From Aestuariivirgaceae bacterium (GTDB lineage Bacteria > Pseudomonadota > Alphaproteobacteria > Rhizobiales > Aestuariivirgaceae): DNA of 41,262 nucleotides. Position numbers and translations under genes: made by a program. The notes beneath the pieces were generated by a model. It was given only the letters and a program-made list of their open reading frames with translations. It searched no databases and was not told the DNA's origin. How positions within the stretch are numbered: the stretch's first letter is position 1; each line of letters begins with the position of its first letter. Shown here piece after piece: positions 1 through 9,277 of the stretch. The stretch covers positions 1 through 41,262 of the forward strand of contig JANQIR010000270.1 in the NCBI GenBank assembly GCA_028282065.1, read 5' to 3'.

Positions 1-705
1 CGCCTCGGCGGCGGCAAAATCATCCAGTGTCAGTAAGCCCCCCTTCGCGGCCAGGACGGATACGATGTCTTCTGCCACCGGTCCGGCGTAGAAACCGTCA
101 CGGCCGTTCTCAGCGATTAGCCGCAGCGTTCCGGCCAGAGCAGGAAATCGGAACACCTCTCCAGTGGACGGACCAGCACCGCCGCGCAGGAAGTGCAGCG
201 CACTGCCTTCGTCGCCAGCCAGAAGCTCAATGTTGCGGGACCAGTCCCAGGCCGTGCGCGGGGCCACGGCAACGCCGTCTTCCGCCAATGTTATGGCCGG
301 TTGCAGCGCATCACCCAGTGTGATCGTACCATGGCGCGCCAGCAGCCTGTCCCAGGCATCGATAGCGCCAGGCACGGTCACCGCGTGAACACTGTCTTTG
401 AGAGTGTTTAGACCAGAAGCCGCCAACCAGTCCGCATCGGCCTGCATGGACGAACGGCCAGAACCGTTCAATCCCTCGACCGAGCCGTCCGGCAGTCCGA
501 TAATCGCGAAGCAATCGCCACCGATACCGGTCATCTGCGGCTCACACAGGCACAGAACGGCAGACGCGGTTACCGCCGCGTCGACAGCATTTCCGCCATG
601 GCGCAAAACATCCAGCGCCGCGACGCTCGCAGGCACCGACGACGTTGCAACCATGCCATTTGCGCCATGTGTCGTCGAGCGCGTGCAATCATGAAAATTT
701 CTCAT
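1..705 (-). CDS. gamma-glutamyltransferase family protein (N-terminal part, runs off window)
   Basis: The reading frame is open from an ATG at 705 down to base 1, so at least 235 residues are present and the C-terminus lies outside the window. The N-terminus reads GMVATSSVPASVAALDVL followed by RHGGNAVDAAVTAS and EPQMTGIGGDCF, the hallmark start of Ntn-hydrolase gamma-glutamyltransferases. Near the window edge the translation reads KGGLLTLDDFAA, another family landmark. The catalytic threonine that follows autoprocessing would lie further downstream and cannot be checked. No signal peptide is seen, so this may be one of the cytoplasmic GGT-like acylase or hydrolase members rather than a periplasmic glutathione hydrolase. 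It is divergent from fhs, with about 205 bases between them that show no site I can name. Confidence 0.85.
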   Translation of the reverse strand, partial: MRNFHDCTRSTTHGANGMVATSSVPASVAALDVLRHGGNAVDAAVTASAVLCLCEPQMTGIGGDCFAIIGLPDGSVEGLNGSGRSSMQADADWLAASGLNTLKDSVHAVTVPGAIDAWDRLLARHGTITLGDALQPAITLAEDGVAVAPRTAWDWSRNIELLAGDEGSALHFLRGGAGPSTGEVFRFPALAGTLRLIAENGRDGFYAGPVAEDIVSVLAAKGGLLTLDDFAAAEA

Positions 706-910
706 ACCACCTGCCTTTTAGTCATACCACGGACAATCACGCGCGGACGCGTTTCAGGCTACGGTGCTACGCAGTCCCGTCAAGTGGAATTCTATCCCGT
801 GAGAAGGTCGCATTGATCATCAAATCGTCGTTTAATGCTGGAAACGGCAGCATTGCTCGCCTATTGTGCGGCAAATTCAAGCTTCAAGAGACATTGCCGG
901 AGGGAGCACC

Positions 911-2590
911 ATGGCCGAAGTCAAGAGCGACATTGAAATTGCACGCGCAGCAAGCATGAAACCGATCACCGAAATCGGTGGAAGGCTGGATATTTCCTCC
1001 GATAACCTCATTCCTTTTGGTCATACCAAGGCAAAGGTCAGCCTGGACTACATCAACTCTCTGAAGGATAAGGACGACGGCAAGCTGATTCTGGTGACCG
1101 CCATCAACCCGACACCTGCCGGCGAGGGTAAGACAACGACCACGGTGGGGCTTGGCGATGGCCTGAACCGGATCGGCAAGAAGGCGGCGATCTGCCTGCG
1201 CGAGCCCTCGCTGGGTCCGTGCTTCGGCATGAAGGGCGGCGCAGCCGGCGGCGGTTATGCCCAGGTCGTTCCGATGGAAGACATCAACCTGCACTTTACC
1301 GGTGATTTTCACGCTATTACCTCGGCGCACAACCTGTTGTCGGCAATGATCGACAATCACATCTATTGGGGCAATGGACAGGACATCGACCAGCGCCGGG
1401 TAACCTGGCGCAGGGTTCTGGACATGAATGACCGTGCGCTTCGTCAGATCGTCTGTTCGCTCGGCGGCGTTGCCAACGGTTTTCCGCGTGAAGCCGGCTT
1501 TGACATTACGGTTGCATCGGAAATCATGGCCATCTTGTGCCTGGCATCCGACCTTGACGACCTGCAGAAACGTCTCGGCGACATCATCATCGGCTACCGC
1601 CGCGACCGTACCGCCGTCTATTGCCGTGACATCAAGGCCGATGGTGCCATGACCGTGTTGCTCAAGGAGGCCCTGCAGCCGAATCTGGTACAAACGCTTG
1701 AAAACAATCCGGCCTTCATCCATGGCGGGCCGTTCGCCAATATCGCCCATGGATGCAACTCTGTGATTGCCACCAAGGCCGCTTTGAAACTGGCGGACTA
1801 TGTGGTGACCGAGGCAGGCTTTGGCGCCGACCTTGGCGCGGAGAAGTTCTTCAACATCAAGTGCCGCAAGGCGGGCCTGCAACCAAAGGCCGTCGTCATC
1901 GTCGCCACCATCCGCGCGTTGAAAATGAACGGCGGTGTCAAGCGCGAGGATCTCGGCGCGGAAAATGTCGAGGCGCTGAAGAAGGGCTGCGTGAACCTTG
2001 GGCGGCACATTGAGAACATCAAGAAATTCGGCGTACCCGCGGTTGTGGCGATCAACCACTTCATCACCGATACCGACGCCGAAGTTGCCGCTGTCCAGGA
2101 GTATGTCGAGACACAGGGGTCCGAGGCCATTCTGTGCCAGCACTGGGAGAAGGGTTCCGACGGCACGATCGACCTTGCCAATCGCGTCGTGGAGATCGTC
2201 GATTCGGATATGGCCCAGTTCGCGCCGCTCTATTCCGATGACATGCCGTTGTTTGAGAAGATCAAGACGGTTGCAACAATGATCTACCGTGCGGACGATG
2301 TCGCTGCCGACACCAAAATCCGCAATCAGCTGAAGGACTGGGAAGAAGCAGGCTACGGCAATCTGCCGGTCTGCATGGCCAAGACCCAGTACAGCTTCTC
2401 GACCGATCCGAATCTGCGCGGCGCACCGACCGGCCATACGGTTCCCGTTCGTGAAGTACGCCTGTCGGCCGGCGCCGGCTTCATTGTCGCCATCACCGGT
2501 GAGATCATGACCATGCCGGGTCTGCCGCGCGTACCGTCAGCAGAGGCCATCCGGCTCAACGAGGAGGGTCTCATCGAGGGCCTGTTCTAA
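911..2590 (+). CDS. fhs: formate--tetrahydrofolate ligase
   Basis: This cytoplasmic enzyme makes 10-formyl-tetrahydrofolate from formate, THF and ATP, feeding one-carbon metabolism. The product is 559 residues, the usual family length. The ATP-binding loop is plain near residue 60-80 ([20 protein letters not shown]), followed by [20 protein letters not shown] and [17 protein letters not shown], both family signatures. The C-terminus contains [20 protein letters not shown], also diagnostic. I chose the ATG at 911 because a strong GGAGGG ribosome site ends about 6 bases upstream (899-904). An in-frame start further upstream at 866 lacks support. A hairpin follows directly. It is a stand-alone gene facing the minus-strand YihY-like gene. 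Confidence 0.97.
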   Translation: MAEVKSDIEIARAASMKPITEIGGRLDISSDNLIPFGHTKAKVSLDYINSLKDKDDGKLILVTAINPTPAGEGKTTTTVGLGDGLNRIGKKAAICLREPSLGPCFGMKGGAAGGGYAQVVPMEDINLHFTGDFHAITSAHNLLSAMIDNHIYWGNGQDIDQRRVTWRRVLDMNDRALRQIVCSLGGVANGFPREAGFDITVASEIMAILCLASDLDDLQKRLGDIIIGYRRDRTAVYCRDIKADGAMTVLLKEALQPNLVQTLENNPAFIHGGPFANIAHGCNSVIATKAALKLADYVVTEAGFGADLGAEKFFNIKCRKAGLQPKAVVIVATIRALKMNGGVKREDLGAENVEALKKGCVNLGRHIENIKKFGVPAVVAINHFITDTDAEVAAVQEYVETQGSEAILCQHWEKGSDGTIDLANRVVEIVDSDMAQFAPLYSDDMPLFEKIKTVATMIYRADDVAADTKIRNQLKDWEEAGYGNLPVCMAKTQYSFSTDPNLRGAPTGHTVPVREVRLSAGAGFIVAITGEIMTMPGLPRVPSAEAIRLNEEGLIEGLF

Positions 2591-2600
2591 CGGTTCACCC

Positions 2601-2649
2601 CTGAAGGCGGAAGGCCGGCCCGTTATATGTTCCGGCCTTCCCGCCTCAG
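2601..2649. terminator. long hairpin between converging genes, probable bidirectional terminator
   Basis: Arms 2601-2618 and 2632-2649 pair over about 17 positions with two single-base bulges. The core GGAAGGCCGG/CCGGCCTTCC is perfect and the loop is 13 bases. It lies just after the fhs stop and overlaps the end of the convergent gene at 2623. There is no clear T-tract, so a canonical Rho-independent mechanism is not proven. Placement and symmetry suggest transcript-end protection or termination on both strands. Confidence 0.5.
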
Positions 2650-3471
2650 GCGGATCAGCGACTGGTTGATCTCCCCGCCCAGGATCATGATCAAGGCAGT
2701 GATATAGAGAAAGATCAGCGCGATGATCACGTTCGCCAAACCCGCATACATCAGCTGGAACCGGGCGAATTTTGCCAGATAAACGGCGTAGACCGTCGCA
2801 CACAGGAACCATAGCACCATGGTGATCACGATCCCCGGGAGGATCTCGATCAGCGGGTGGCGTTTCACCGGCAGAAACTTGTGCGCCAGCACAAGACCGA
2901 CGAACATCAGCCCGAGGCCGACCGGCAGCCGCAACAGGTGGAAAATTCCGGAAAACTCCTCCAGTACGGGGGCCCACGCCTCAAGCCGCCCCCAGTAAAG
3001 CGGACCGAAGACAATCAGCAGAGCAAGCGCTATCAGGACGATGGCGCCGCCTATAACAAAGCCTACATTCTGCACGAAACGAAACGGCCAAAGCCGTGTT
3101 TCCGTGTATCCATAGGCCCGGTTCAGCCCAACCCTTACACTCTCCACACCGCCAGCCGCCGTATAGAGCGTGAACAGGATCGAGATCGTCAGCAGACCGC
3201 CCTGCGGCACGGTCAGCAAGGCATGGATCTCGTCTTCAACCGGATCGACAATCTCCTTCGGGGCAACGGCAAGCAGATAGTCGACGACGGTCTGCGCCAG
3301 ATGTTCATCGCCCAGAAAACCGGCCAGCGCGGTGAGGAAGATCAAAAAGGGAAAGACAGCAAGCAATGTACAAAACGCAATGTTACCCGCCAGCGGAATT
3401 CCATCATTGCTGGTGAACCGGACAAACACGTCCCGCACGATGATCGCCAACCGTGTGATCATGCCGTCCAT
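2623..3471 (-). CDS. YihY/BrkB (UPF0761) family inner-membrane protein
   Basis: The product of about 282 residues has roughly six hydrophobic segments and the family's N-terminal pattern (VRDVFVRFTSNDGIPLAGNIAF, then a run resembling TLLAVFPFLIFLTAL). Later it has GGVESVRVGLNRAYG and ends with an FLYITALIMILGGEINQSL helix, which matches the YihY/BrkB family. The biochemical role of this family is not settled; older 'ribonuclease BN' naming is wrong. I chose the ATG at 3471 because AAGGCGGA lies at the right distance. An in-frame GTG at 3519 would add 16 residues that do not look like the family. It lies downstream of rlmN on the same strand with a gap of about 90 bases, so the two may be co-transcribed. 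Confidence 0.85.
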   Translation of the reverse strand: MDGMITRLAIIVRDVFVRFTSNDGIPLAGNIAFCTLLAVFPFLIFLTALAGFLGDEHLAQTVVDYLLAVAPKEIVDPVEDEIHALLTVPQGGLLTISILFTLYTAAGGVESVRVGLNRAYGYTETRLWPFRFVQNVGFVIGGAIVLIALALLIVFGPLYWGRLEAWAPVLEEFSGIFHLLRLPVGLGLMFVGLVLAHKFLPVKRHPLIEILPGIVITMVLWFLCATVYAVYLAKFARFQLMYAGLANVIIALIFLYITALIMILGGEINQSLIRLRREGRNI

Positions 3472-3562
3472 GTCAGTTCCGCCTTGCTGCCACCGCACGA
3501 TCCGGTTCCGCGCGGTCACGGCCGCATGCCGCCCCTCCCATCCGGTTACTGGCTATCACTCG

Positions 3563-4822
3563 TCATCCAGTGCCAGCGGCCGCCGCCAGTTCGGCCTTCT
3601 GCCTGGCGCTCAAGCGCTGCGATGCCGACTTGAGCTGGCCGCACGCCGCCATGATATCCCGCCCGCGCGGTGTGCGCACCGGGCTTGAATATCCCGCCCG
3701 GTTGACGATCTCGGCGAATTTCTCGATCGTGTCCCAGTCGGAGCATTCGTAACCGGTCCCGGGCCACGGATTGAACGGAATGAGGTTCACCTTTGCAGGG
3801 ATCCCCTTGAGCAACTGCACCAGGCGCCTAGCATCCGCAATACTGTCGTTCACACCTTTGAGCATGACATACTCGAACGTGATGCGCCGTGCATTGGACA
3901 GGCCCGGATAGTCCCGGCAGGCCTGCAAGAGTTCGGCAATCGGATATTTCCGGTTTAGCGGCACCAGTTCGTTGCGCACCTTATCTGTCGTGGCGTGCAA
4001 AGAAATTGCCAGCATCGTACCGATCTCATCGCCAGCCCGGACGATCTCGGGCACCACACCCGATGTCGACAAGGTGATCCGCCGCTTGGAAAGCGACACG
4101 CCCTCACCATCCGCCAGAATGTCCACTCCGTCGCGGACATTGTCGAAGTTATACAACGGCTCGCCCATGCCCATGAGAACGATGTTGGTAATGTAACGCC
4201 CGGACACCGGCGGATTAGCAGCCTTTTCGAGTTGCGACGGCCATTCCCCCAACCGGTCTCGTGCCACCAGAACCTGACCGGCGATTTCACCGGGCGTCAG
4301 ATTGCGGACCAGGGTTTGCGTACCCGTGTGGCAGAACGAGCAGGTCAGCGTGCAACCGACCTGACTGGAGATGCATAACGTGCCGCGGTCCTCTTCCGGG
4401 ATAAACACCGTTTCAATCTCATGACGCCGGCCAAGTTCGTCAGGCGCCAGCCTGAGTAGCCACTTGCGCGTTCCGTCATTGGATATCTGTTCGGTAACGA
4501 TCTCCAGACGGTCAAGCGAAAACGCCCCGGCGAGTGCTGCACGCAGCTCCTTGCTGACATCCGTCATGTCTTCGAATGACGTTACACCACGATTATACAT
4601 CCAGCGCCACAACTGGCCCGCCCGCATCCGCAATTGCCGTTCGGGAATGCCGAAATCCTGCAGCGCCTGTCTCAGTTGCACCCTGGTGAGGCCTACGAGC
4701 GAGGGGCGCACCGCGCCGGAATCCGAACCGGACGGCCGGACGGCACCGGCATTCGGATTGACGTGTTCTGTCGACGGTATCACGGTCATTGGTCTTGGCC
4801 ATGCCAGCGACTGCCGGCGCAT
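3563..4822 (-). CDS. rlmN: dual-specificity 23S rRNA A2503 / tRNA A37 C2-methyltransferase
   Basis: This radical-SAM enzyme methylates C2 of adenine 2503 in 23S rRNA and A37 in some tRNAs. The CxxxCxxC iron-sulfur motif is CTLTCSFC at about residues 157-164. It is preceded by [10 protein letters not shown] and followed by [17 protein letters not shown], the GEP-type SAM-contact motif. The C-terminal catalytic cysteine is in [12 protein letters not shown]. The protein has 419 residues against about 380-400 for the family. The extra length is an N-terminal tail with a small internal repeat ([10 protein letters not shown] then AVRPSLVG). An ATG at 4789 would shorten the protein by 11 residues; neither start has a convincing ribosome site. 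The gene is followed by the YihY-like gene and preceded by an IalB gene 44 bases upstream on the same strand. Confidence 0.96.
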   Translation of the reverse strand: MRRQSLAWPRPMTVIPSTEHVNPNAGAVRPSGSDSGAVRPSLVGLTRVQLRQALQDFGIPERQLRMRAGQLWRWMYNRGVTSFEDMTDVSKELRAALAGAFSLDRLEIVTEQISNDGTRKWLLRLAPDELGRRHEIETVFIPEEDRGTLCISSQVGCTLTCSFCHTGTQTLVRNLTPGEIAGQVLVARDRLGEWPSQLEKAANPPVSGRYITNIVLMGMGEPLYNFDNVRDGVDILADGEGVSLSKRRITLSTSGVVPEIVRAGDEIGTMLAISLHATTDKVRNELVPLNRKYPIAELLQACRDYPGLSNARRITFEYVMLKGVNDSIADARRLVQLLKGIPAKVNLIPFNPWPGTGYECSDWDTIEKFAEIVNRAGYSSPVRTPRGRDIMAACGQLKSASQRLSARQKAELAAAAGTG

Positions 4823-4866
4823 TTTGCACTAGGGGCCGGGCCCCTATGGAGAATTGAAGCGAGCGC

Positions 4867-5385
4867 CTATTTGCACAGCTCGTCGATCTTGTCCATGGCT
4901 GCGGTGACACCGGACAGCGAATAGCTGTCTTTCGTCTTCGTGCCGCGCCAGGACTCCCCGCTGACGGTCATCTTGGCGCCCTTCTTCATGGCAGCCACGA
5001 CCTTGCGGTCCGCAACCGCGGATTCAGCCCAGGCACCGTCCCCATTGGTAAACAACTCGAAGGCTGAACTGTCCACCTCCACGCGCGCCACGGACTCCTT
5101 TTTGAACGGATAGCCTATGATGGTGTTCACTTCATTGCGGATCTTGTCGCCGGGCCGGTGTGTGATCAAGAAGAACACCGCATCCCGATTGACCCCCTTG
5201 GGCTGGGACTCCTTGGGCTGCGATACGATGTAGCAGACCTGGCCTTTCTTGCCCTTGTAGGCATAGGCCGCCCAGTCCTTGAACTCGCCAACCAGCTTAG
5301 GTTCCTGGGCAAGAGCTGACGTGCCTGCCGACAAGACGAACGCTCCGAATAAAGTGGGTATGAATTGGGTCCAGCGAATGGTCAT
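4867..5385 (-). CDS. invasion-associated locus B (IalB) family exported protein
   Basis: The product is about 172 residues and starts with a clear signal peptide (positive MTIRW, hydrophobic core, cleavage near SALAQ). The mature part has the IalB layout: a FKDWAAYAY segment, CYIVSQPKES, RPGDKIRNEVNTIIGYPF, FELFTNGDGAWAE, and a terminal cysteine in DELCK. IalB was named in Bartonella, but free-living alphaproteobacteria often carry several copies. Its role there is unknown and need not involve invasion. I chose the ATG at 5385; an in-frame TTG at 5403 would add six residues. The two cysteines (about residues 50 and 171) could form a disulfide in the periplasm. It may be the first gene of a run with rlmN. 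Confidence 0.88.
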   Translation of the reverse strand: MTIRWTQFIPTLFGAFVLSAGTSALAQEPKLVGEFKDWAAYAYKGKKGQVCYIVSQPKESQPKGVNRDAVFFLITHRPGDKIRNEVNTIIGYPFKKESVARVEVDSSAFELFTNGDGAWAESAVADRKVVAAMKKGAKMTVSGESWRGTKTKDSYSLSGVTAAMDKIDELCK

Positions 5386-5474
5386 GATCGTCCGAATTAA
5401 CAAATTGATTTGGCCTCACCGCAACTAGCAATAACATCCTCTGTGATTGCGTTCAAAGGGTCAGATCCGGAAAT

Positions 5475-5513
5475 TCCCGGCCAATCCCCCGGCCAAGCCC
5501 CCGGTCAAACCCC
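5475..5513. repeat. 12-bp tandem repeat, three copies
   Basis: The unit is close to CCGGCCAATCCC, beginning at 5477, 5489 and 5501. The copies differ at a few bases (CCGGCCAA, CCGGCCAA, CCGGTCAA cores). It is C-rich and lies in the divergent spacer. No function is evident. Confidence 0.7.
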
Positions 5514-5630
5514 ATTGTATTTCAGTCCCTGCCATCGCCTTCAACCTATTGATAAATCTGACCAGATTTTGGCACACGGGAACTTCGTGCCGGAGGACCG
5601 GATAAAGCTTTTCAAATTCGCGCGTCATGT

Positions 5631-5650
5631 TTTAGGGTCCAGAGCCTAAA
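5631..5650. repeat. palindromic GGGTC-type element, variant copy
   Basis: TTTAGG and CCTAAA arms enclose GTCCAGAG, about 36 bases before the start of the oxidoreductase at 5686. It resembles the perfect palindrome at 19878-19895 and the copy at 13557-13572, but is less symmetrical at its centre. Confidence 0.45.
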
Positions 5651-5685
5651 CCTACGGGTAGGAAGCAGAAAGCGGGAACAAAAGC

Positions 5686-6660
5686 ATGAAAGCCGTCTTG
5701 TGCACCCAGTATGGGCCGCCGGAAAAACTGAGCATCAGCGATGTACGATCGCCGGAACCGGGGCCTGGAGAGGTGGTCATATCGGTCAAGGCCGCAGGGC
5801 TCAATTTCTTCGACACCCTGATCATCGAAGGCAAGTACCAGTTTCGCCCCGACTTTCCGTTCTCACCGTCCGCGGAGGCCTCCGGCATCGTCAAGTCCGT
5901 TGGCGAAGGTGTCGACACCGTGAAACCTGGCGATCGGGTCATGGCCTACTCCATATGGGGCGCGGCTTGCGAAGAGTTTGCCGTACGCGCATCCAAGGTC
6001 GTCAAGATCCCCGATACTGTCCGCTTCGAGGAAGCCGCTGGTTTGACAGTGACCTATGGAACCACGCTGCATGCCCTGCGTGACCGCGCCAATATGCAAC
6101 CGGGCGAAACCTTGGCCGTATTGGGTGCTTCGGGCGGGGTCGGTCAGGCGGCCATCGAAATCGGCAAGGTTATGGGCGCAAGGGTCATCGCCTGCGCGTC
6201 CTCTGAGGACAAACTGGACTTTTGCCGCAGCCTTGGCGCCGATGAAACCATTAACTACGCGGACACCGATCTGAAGACCGCCCTGAAGGACATCACCGGC
6301 GGCAAGGGCGTCGATGTCGTCTACGACGCCGTCGGTGGCGATTTTTCGGAGCCTGCGCTGCGTGCGACCGCATGGAACGGACGGTTCCTCGTGATCGGCT
6401 TTGCGGCGGGAGAAATCCCTAAGATCCCGCTCAATCTTGTGCTGCTCAAGGGGTGCCAGGTGGTCGGCGTTTTTTGGGGCGATCATACCGAACGTGAACC
6501 GGACAAGCACCGCGCCAATATGGAAACACTCGTAAAATGGTGCGACGAAGGCAAGATCAAGCCGCACATTCACGGCACCTATGCGCTCGAACAGACCGCC
6601 GAGGCGCTTGGAGCAATTGCCCGGCGCGAAGTCAGGGGAAAGGTCATTTTGCTGACGTGA
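5686..6660 (+). CDS. NADPH:quinone oxidoreductase, zinc-free MDR family
   Basis: The 324-residue protein belongs to the medium-chain dehydrogenase/reductase superfamily. Residues 1-120 form the GroES-like catalytic domain (MKAVLCTQYGPPEKL, then AAGLNFFDTLIIEGKY). The NADPH-binding Rossmann domain carries LGASGGVGQAAIEIGK at about residues 145-160. The catalytic zinc cysteine/histidine set is absent, as in quinone oxidoreductases. Such enzymes reduce quinones or other activated double bonds in the cytoplasm with NADPH; the true substrate cannot be read from sequence. The C-terminus (GKVILLT) is typical. The gene converges on the DUF1232 gene with only six bases between stops. Confidence 0.9.
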   Translation: MKAVLCTQYGPPEKLSISDVRSPEPGPGEVVISVKAAGLNFFDTLIIEGKYQFRPDFPFSPSAEASGIVKSVGEGVDTVKPGDRVMAYSIWGAACEEFAVRASKVVKIPDTVRFEEAAGLTVTYGTTLHALRDRANMQPGETLAVLGASGGVGQAAIEIGKVMGARVIACASSEDKLDFCRSLGADETINYADTDLKTALKDITGGKGVDVVYDAVGGDFSEPALRATAWNGRFLVIGFAAGEIPKIPLNLVLLKGCQVVGVFWGDHTEREPDKHRANMETLVKWCDEGKIKPHIHGTYALEQTAEALGAIARREVRGKVILLT

Positions 6661-6666
6661 GCCAAG

Positions 6667-7095
6667 TCAGGTTACTTTGGGACCCGGCTGGCCCTCGCCG
6701 TCTTCGCGCATGCGCTTAAGGGTTTCCTGAGCACGCGCGATGTGCTCCGGCTTCATATGGGCACTGATCAAACCTATCGCCGTCGCGACGACCGTCACAT
6801 CATCGGTAAACCCCAGGCCGACTACGAAATCCGGCAACACATCGATCGGCATGATGAAATAGGCCAGTGCCGCCAGCAGGATCGCCTTCACCCGGGACGG
6901 TGTTTGCGGGTCGAATGCACAATAATATGCGGCCACCGCCTCTTCGGCGAATGGCGTCCAGCTTAAGACCTTACGGATCTTGTCCCAGAATTTGGCCTGC
7001 ACGGTTCGCTCGTTGCGGGCAACAATCGCCGGCAACTGGATATCTTCCGATTCCAGATCCTGAAACGAACCGGCCGCATCAGGGTGCTTCGGCAT
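6667..7095 (-). CDS. YkvA family (DUF1232) small membrane-associated protein
   Basis: The product is 142 residues. The DUF1232 core is visible at residues 65-120: YYCAFDPQTPSRVKAILLAA, then YFIMPIDVLPDFVVGLG with the conserved P.D..PD pattern, and FTDDVTVVATAIG. One or two hydrophobic segments are present. The function of this family is unknown. I chose the ATG at 7095 because AAGGAG sits just upstream; an in-frame start at 7209 would add 38 residues with no family character. The upstream region is shared with the divergent SDR gene at 7194, with 98 bases between the starts. Confidence 0.87.
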   Translation of the reverse strand: MPKHPDAAGSFQDLESEDIQLPAIVARNERTVQAKFWDKIRKVLSWTPFAEEAVAAYYCAFDPQTPSRVKAILLAALAYFIMPIDVLPDFVVGLGFTDDVTVVATAIGLISAHMKPEHIARAQETLKRMREDGEGQPGPKVT

Positions 7096-7193
7096 ATCTG
7101 GCTCCTTTCGCACACATAGCCTACCTAATATGGAATTGCGGGACGCCGACGGCAAGGATACAGGTGAAACAGGCAGGAACTGAGGCAACGGAC

Positions 7194-7979
7194 ATGGAAC
7201 TATCGGCAAATATCAGCGCAATTGTCACCGGCGGTGCATCGGGTCTGGGCGAAGCCACGGCACGGAAACTGGCGTCGGCAGGCGCAAAGGTCGCGGTCTT
7301 TGACATGAACGCGGAACGCGGCGAGCAGGTCGCAAACGACATTGGCGGGGTGTTCTGCGAGGTGAATGTCGCGGACGAAGAGAGCGCCGAAGCCGGCATT
7401 GCCCGGGCTCGCGCGGCCAATGGACAGGAGCGGGTGCTCGTCAATTGCGCCGGCATCGCCATTGGAGAAAAGACCGCCAGCCGCGACAGGAACACCGGAG
7501 AGACTGCCCCGCACGACTTAGCAGCCTTCCAGCGTGTAATTTCCGTCAACCTGATCGGCACCTTCAACATGATCTCGAAATGCGCAGCCGGAATGCTGAC
7601 GCTCGATCCGGCGACGCCGTCCGGCACCCGCGGTGTCGTGATCAATACGGCATCGATCGCAGGTACCGACGGACAGATCGGCCAGGCCGCCTACGCCGCA
7701 TCGAAAGCCGGTGTCATGGGGCTGACCCTGCCGGTCGCCCGCGACCTGTCACGCGATGGCATTCGCTGCATGACCATCATGCCGGGATTGTTTCAAACAC
7801 CCATGGTCGACGGCCTGCCGGAAGAGGTTCGCGAAGCACTTGCTGCCGGCATCCCGCATCCGTCCCGCCTGGGAGATCCGAACGAATATGCCGCACTGGC
7901 CCGTCATATCGTGGAGAACGACATGCTCAACGGCGAGTGCATCCGGATCGACGGAGCATTGAGGATGGCGCCACGCTAG
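7194..7979 (+). CDS. SDR family, 3-hydroxyacyl-CoA dehydrogenase type-2-like
   Basis: This 261-residue short-chain dehydrogenase most resembles the HSD17B10 / 3-hydroxyacyl-CoA dehydrogenase type II group. The NAD-binding motif is TGGASGLGEATARKL near residue 11. The catalytic serine is in INTASIAGTDGQIG and the YxxxK pair is in YAASKAGVMG. The loop MPGLFQTPMVDGLPEEV and the phrase AGIPHPSRLGDPNEYA are characteristic of this subgroup. It would oxidise 3-hydroxyacyl-CoA or branched-chain intermediates with NAD in the cytoplasm. The ATG at 7194 starts directly at the Rossmann fold. A longer frame from 6867 would overlap the divergent DUF1232 gene and is unlikely. Confidence 0.9.
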   Translation: MELSANISAIVTGGASGLGEATARKLASAGAKVAVFDMNAERGEQVANDIGGVFCEVNVADEESAEAGIARARAANGQERVLVNCAGIAIGEKTASRDRNTGETAPHDLAAFQRVISVNLIGTFNMISKCAAGMLTLDPATPSGTRGVVINTASIAGTDGQIGQAAYAASKAGVMGLTLPVARDLSRDGIRCMTIMPGLFQTPMVDGLPEEVREALAAGIPHPSRLGDPNEYAALARHIVENDMLNGECIRIDGALRMAPR

Positions 7980-7990
7980 ATGTTCACGGT

Positions 7991-8179
7991 CTACCTTCCC
8001 GCGTACCAGATCGCACCCATCATCACCACGACGGCAACAAACTGCAAAACGACGCGCCAGCGCATAAGCGTTTGTGACTTGTTGGCACTTCCGCTACGCA
8101 GCATGTTCCACAACCCCAGCACCAGCACCACGGCGACCGCTCCCACTGCAATGGGAACCAGAAAATCGAAGATGTTCAT
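7991..8179 (-). CDS. twin-transmembrane HIG1-domain small protein
   Basis: The 62-residue protein has two hydrophobic helices (about residues 7-24 and 45-60) joined by a short charged loop LMRWRVVLQF. This L-M-R-x-R-V-x-x-Q-F pattern is the core of the HIG1 (hypoxia-induced) domain. Alphaproteobacterial and mitochondrial members associate with respiratory supercomplexes, especially cytochrome oxidase. The start is an ATG at 8179. It lies between the two SDR genes and ends 11 bases from the stop of the converging upstream SDR. Function by family only. Confidence 0.82.
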   Translation of the reverse strand: MNIFDFLVPIAVGAVAVVLVLGLWNMLRSGSANKSQTLMRWRVVLQFVAVVVMMGAIWYAGR

Positions 8180-8268
8180 GAAAGAGATACCCTCGCCCCC
8201 GTGACGAGCTGTTGTGATCTACGCGGCCGCAACCATGCAGGACCGCTTCTGCAATTCCAGTCTCCGGG

Positions 8269-9150
8269 TCAGGACACTTTCTGCGATACGGCGTCCAGCA
8301 TCCTGACAGGTAAGATCCGGCGCGCAAAGGCCATGACATATGTCGGTGTCGTAACGTAGTAGCGCGCTTTCGGCTGCCGGTGTTCCATTGCGTGAACCAG
8401 TTTTTCAAGCACCGCATCCGGTCCAAGACGGTAGCTGGGCAGGAACTTGCGGCGCTGTTTCTCGTCCGGCCGTTCGAGTTTGACCGGTTTACTCTGTTGC
8501 TTTTCTTCCTCGACGCCGAGCTGGCGTTTGTACTCCGCGACATGCACCGAGTTTTCGATATCGATATTGGCCTTGAAATGCTCAATCGCCGTCTTGCGGA
8601 ATTTCGAACGGATGGGACCCGGCTCGATCAGACTGACATGAACCCCGCTGCCGGCAAGTTCCAGCCGTAACGTGTCGGACAGTGCCTCGACGGCGAATTT
8701 CGACGCATTGTAGGCACCGCGCCATTTGAGCGCGACCAGTCCCAGCACCGACGAGCATTGGACGATCCGCCCGGCACCCTGTGCCCGCATAGCCGGAATG
8801 AACCGCCGTGTCAGATCGTGCCAACCAAACACGTTGGCTTCGAACTGCGCCCTTAGCACCTCGGTCGGCAGGTCTTCCACCGCCCCGGGTTGCCCATAAG
8901 CACCATTGTTGAACAGGCCCAGCAATCGACCGCCGGTCTTGTCGAGTACCAAATCGGCACAAGCCGCTATAGAAGATGCATCGGCATAGTCGAGATAGAT
9001 GGCTTCCAGCCCCTCGGCCGCAAGCCGGGCCATGTCCTCTTCGGTCCGGGCGGTGGCAAAGACCCGCCAGCCACGCTGCTTCATGCCGAGCGCACATGTA
9101 TAGCCGATACCGGAAGAACAGCCGGTGATGAGGATCGATCTTTCTGTCAT
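8269..9150 (-). CDS. SDR family oxidoreductase
   Basis: This classical short-chain dehydrogenase of 293 residues has the cofactor motif TGCSSGIGYTCALG near residue 8, the NNGAYGQPG segment (an NAG variant), the catalytic serine in IVQCSSVLGLVALKW and YNASKFAVEALSD with the YxxxK pair. The phrase SLIEPGPIRSKF is typical. The C-terminal 80 residues extend beyond the minimal fold and include a charged stretch (GVEEEKQQSKPVKLERP). The substrate is unknown. I chose the ATG at 9150, immediately before the Rossmann fold; an upstream frame to 9309 would overlap the divergent methyltransferase. The two genes start 127 bases apart and may share a regulatory region. Confidence 0.9.
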   Translation of the reverse strand: MTERSILITGCSSGIGYTCALGMKQRGWRVFATARTEEDMARLAAEGLEAIYLDYADASSIAACADLVLDKTGGRLLGLFNNGAYGQPGAVEDLPTEVLRAQFEANVFGWHDLTRRFIPAMRAQGAGRIVQCSSVLGLVALKWRGAYNASKFAVEALSDTLRLELAGSGVHVSLIEPGPIRSKFRKTAIEHFKANIDIENSVHVAEYKRQLGVEEEKQQSKPVKLERPDEKQRRKFLPSYRLGPDAVLEKLVHAMEHRQPKARYYVTTPTYVMAFARRILPVRMLDAVSQKVS

Positions 9151-9277
9151 GAAAGGGCGTGCCGCGATTGGTCCTGGTTCGTTCCGGCAGCGATATAACC
9201 TCTCTTCGTCTGAATGTCGAAGGCCATTGGCGAGAGGCACCGGTTCTGCGACTATCCGCACACGGGAGAAACCAGCT

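Larger units (their letters stand above)
5386..5685. other. 300-base gap with short repeats and no convincing gene
   Basis: This divergent spacer separates the IalB gene from the quinone oxidoreductase and should contain promoters for both, though I cannot name -35/-10 boxes with confidence. It holds a 12-bp tandem repeat (5475-5513) and a palindrome at 5631-5650, described separately. A 79-codon plus-strand frame runs through it from a TTG but looks like a by-product of the repeat. Confidence 0.6.

Noticed and set aside
706-910. THF or glycine riboswitch before fhs
   Set aside because: I saw no conserved core of any riboswitch class in the 205-base leader.
884-2437. Long antisense frame opposite fhs (about 517 codons)
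   Set aside because: It mirrors the codon structure of a high-GC gene, has no ribosome site and no family resemblance; fhs is certain on the other strand.
5410-5649. 79-codon plus-strand frame with a PGQ repeat
   Set aside because: It starts at a weak TTG, runs through the 12-bp tandem repeat and the palindrome, and resembles no protein.
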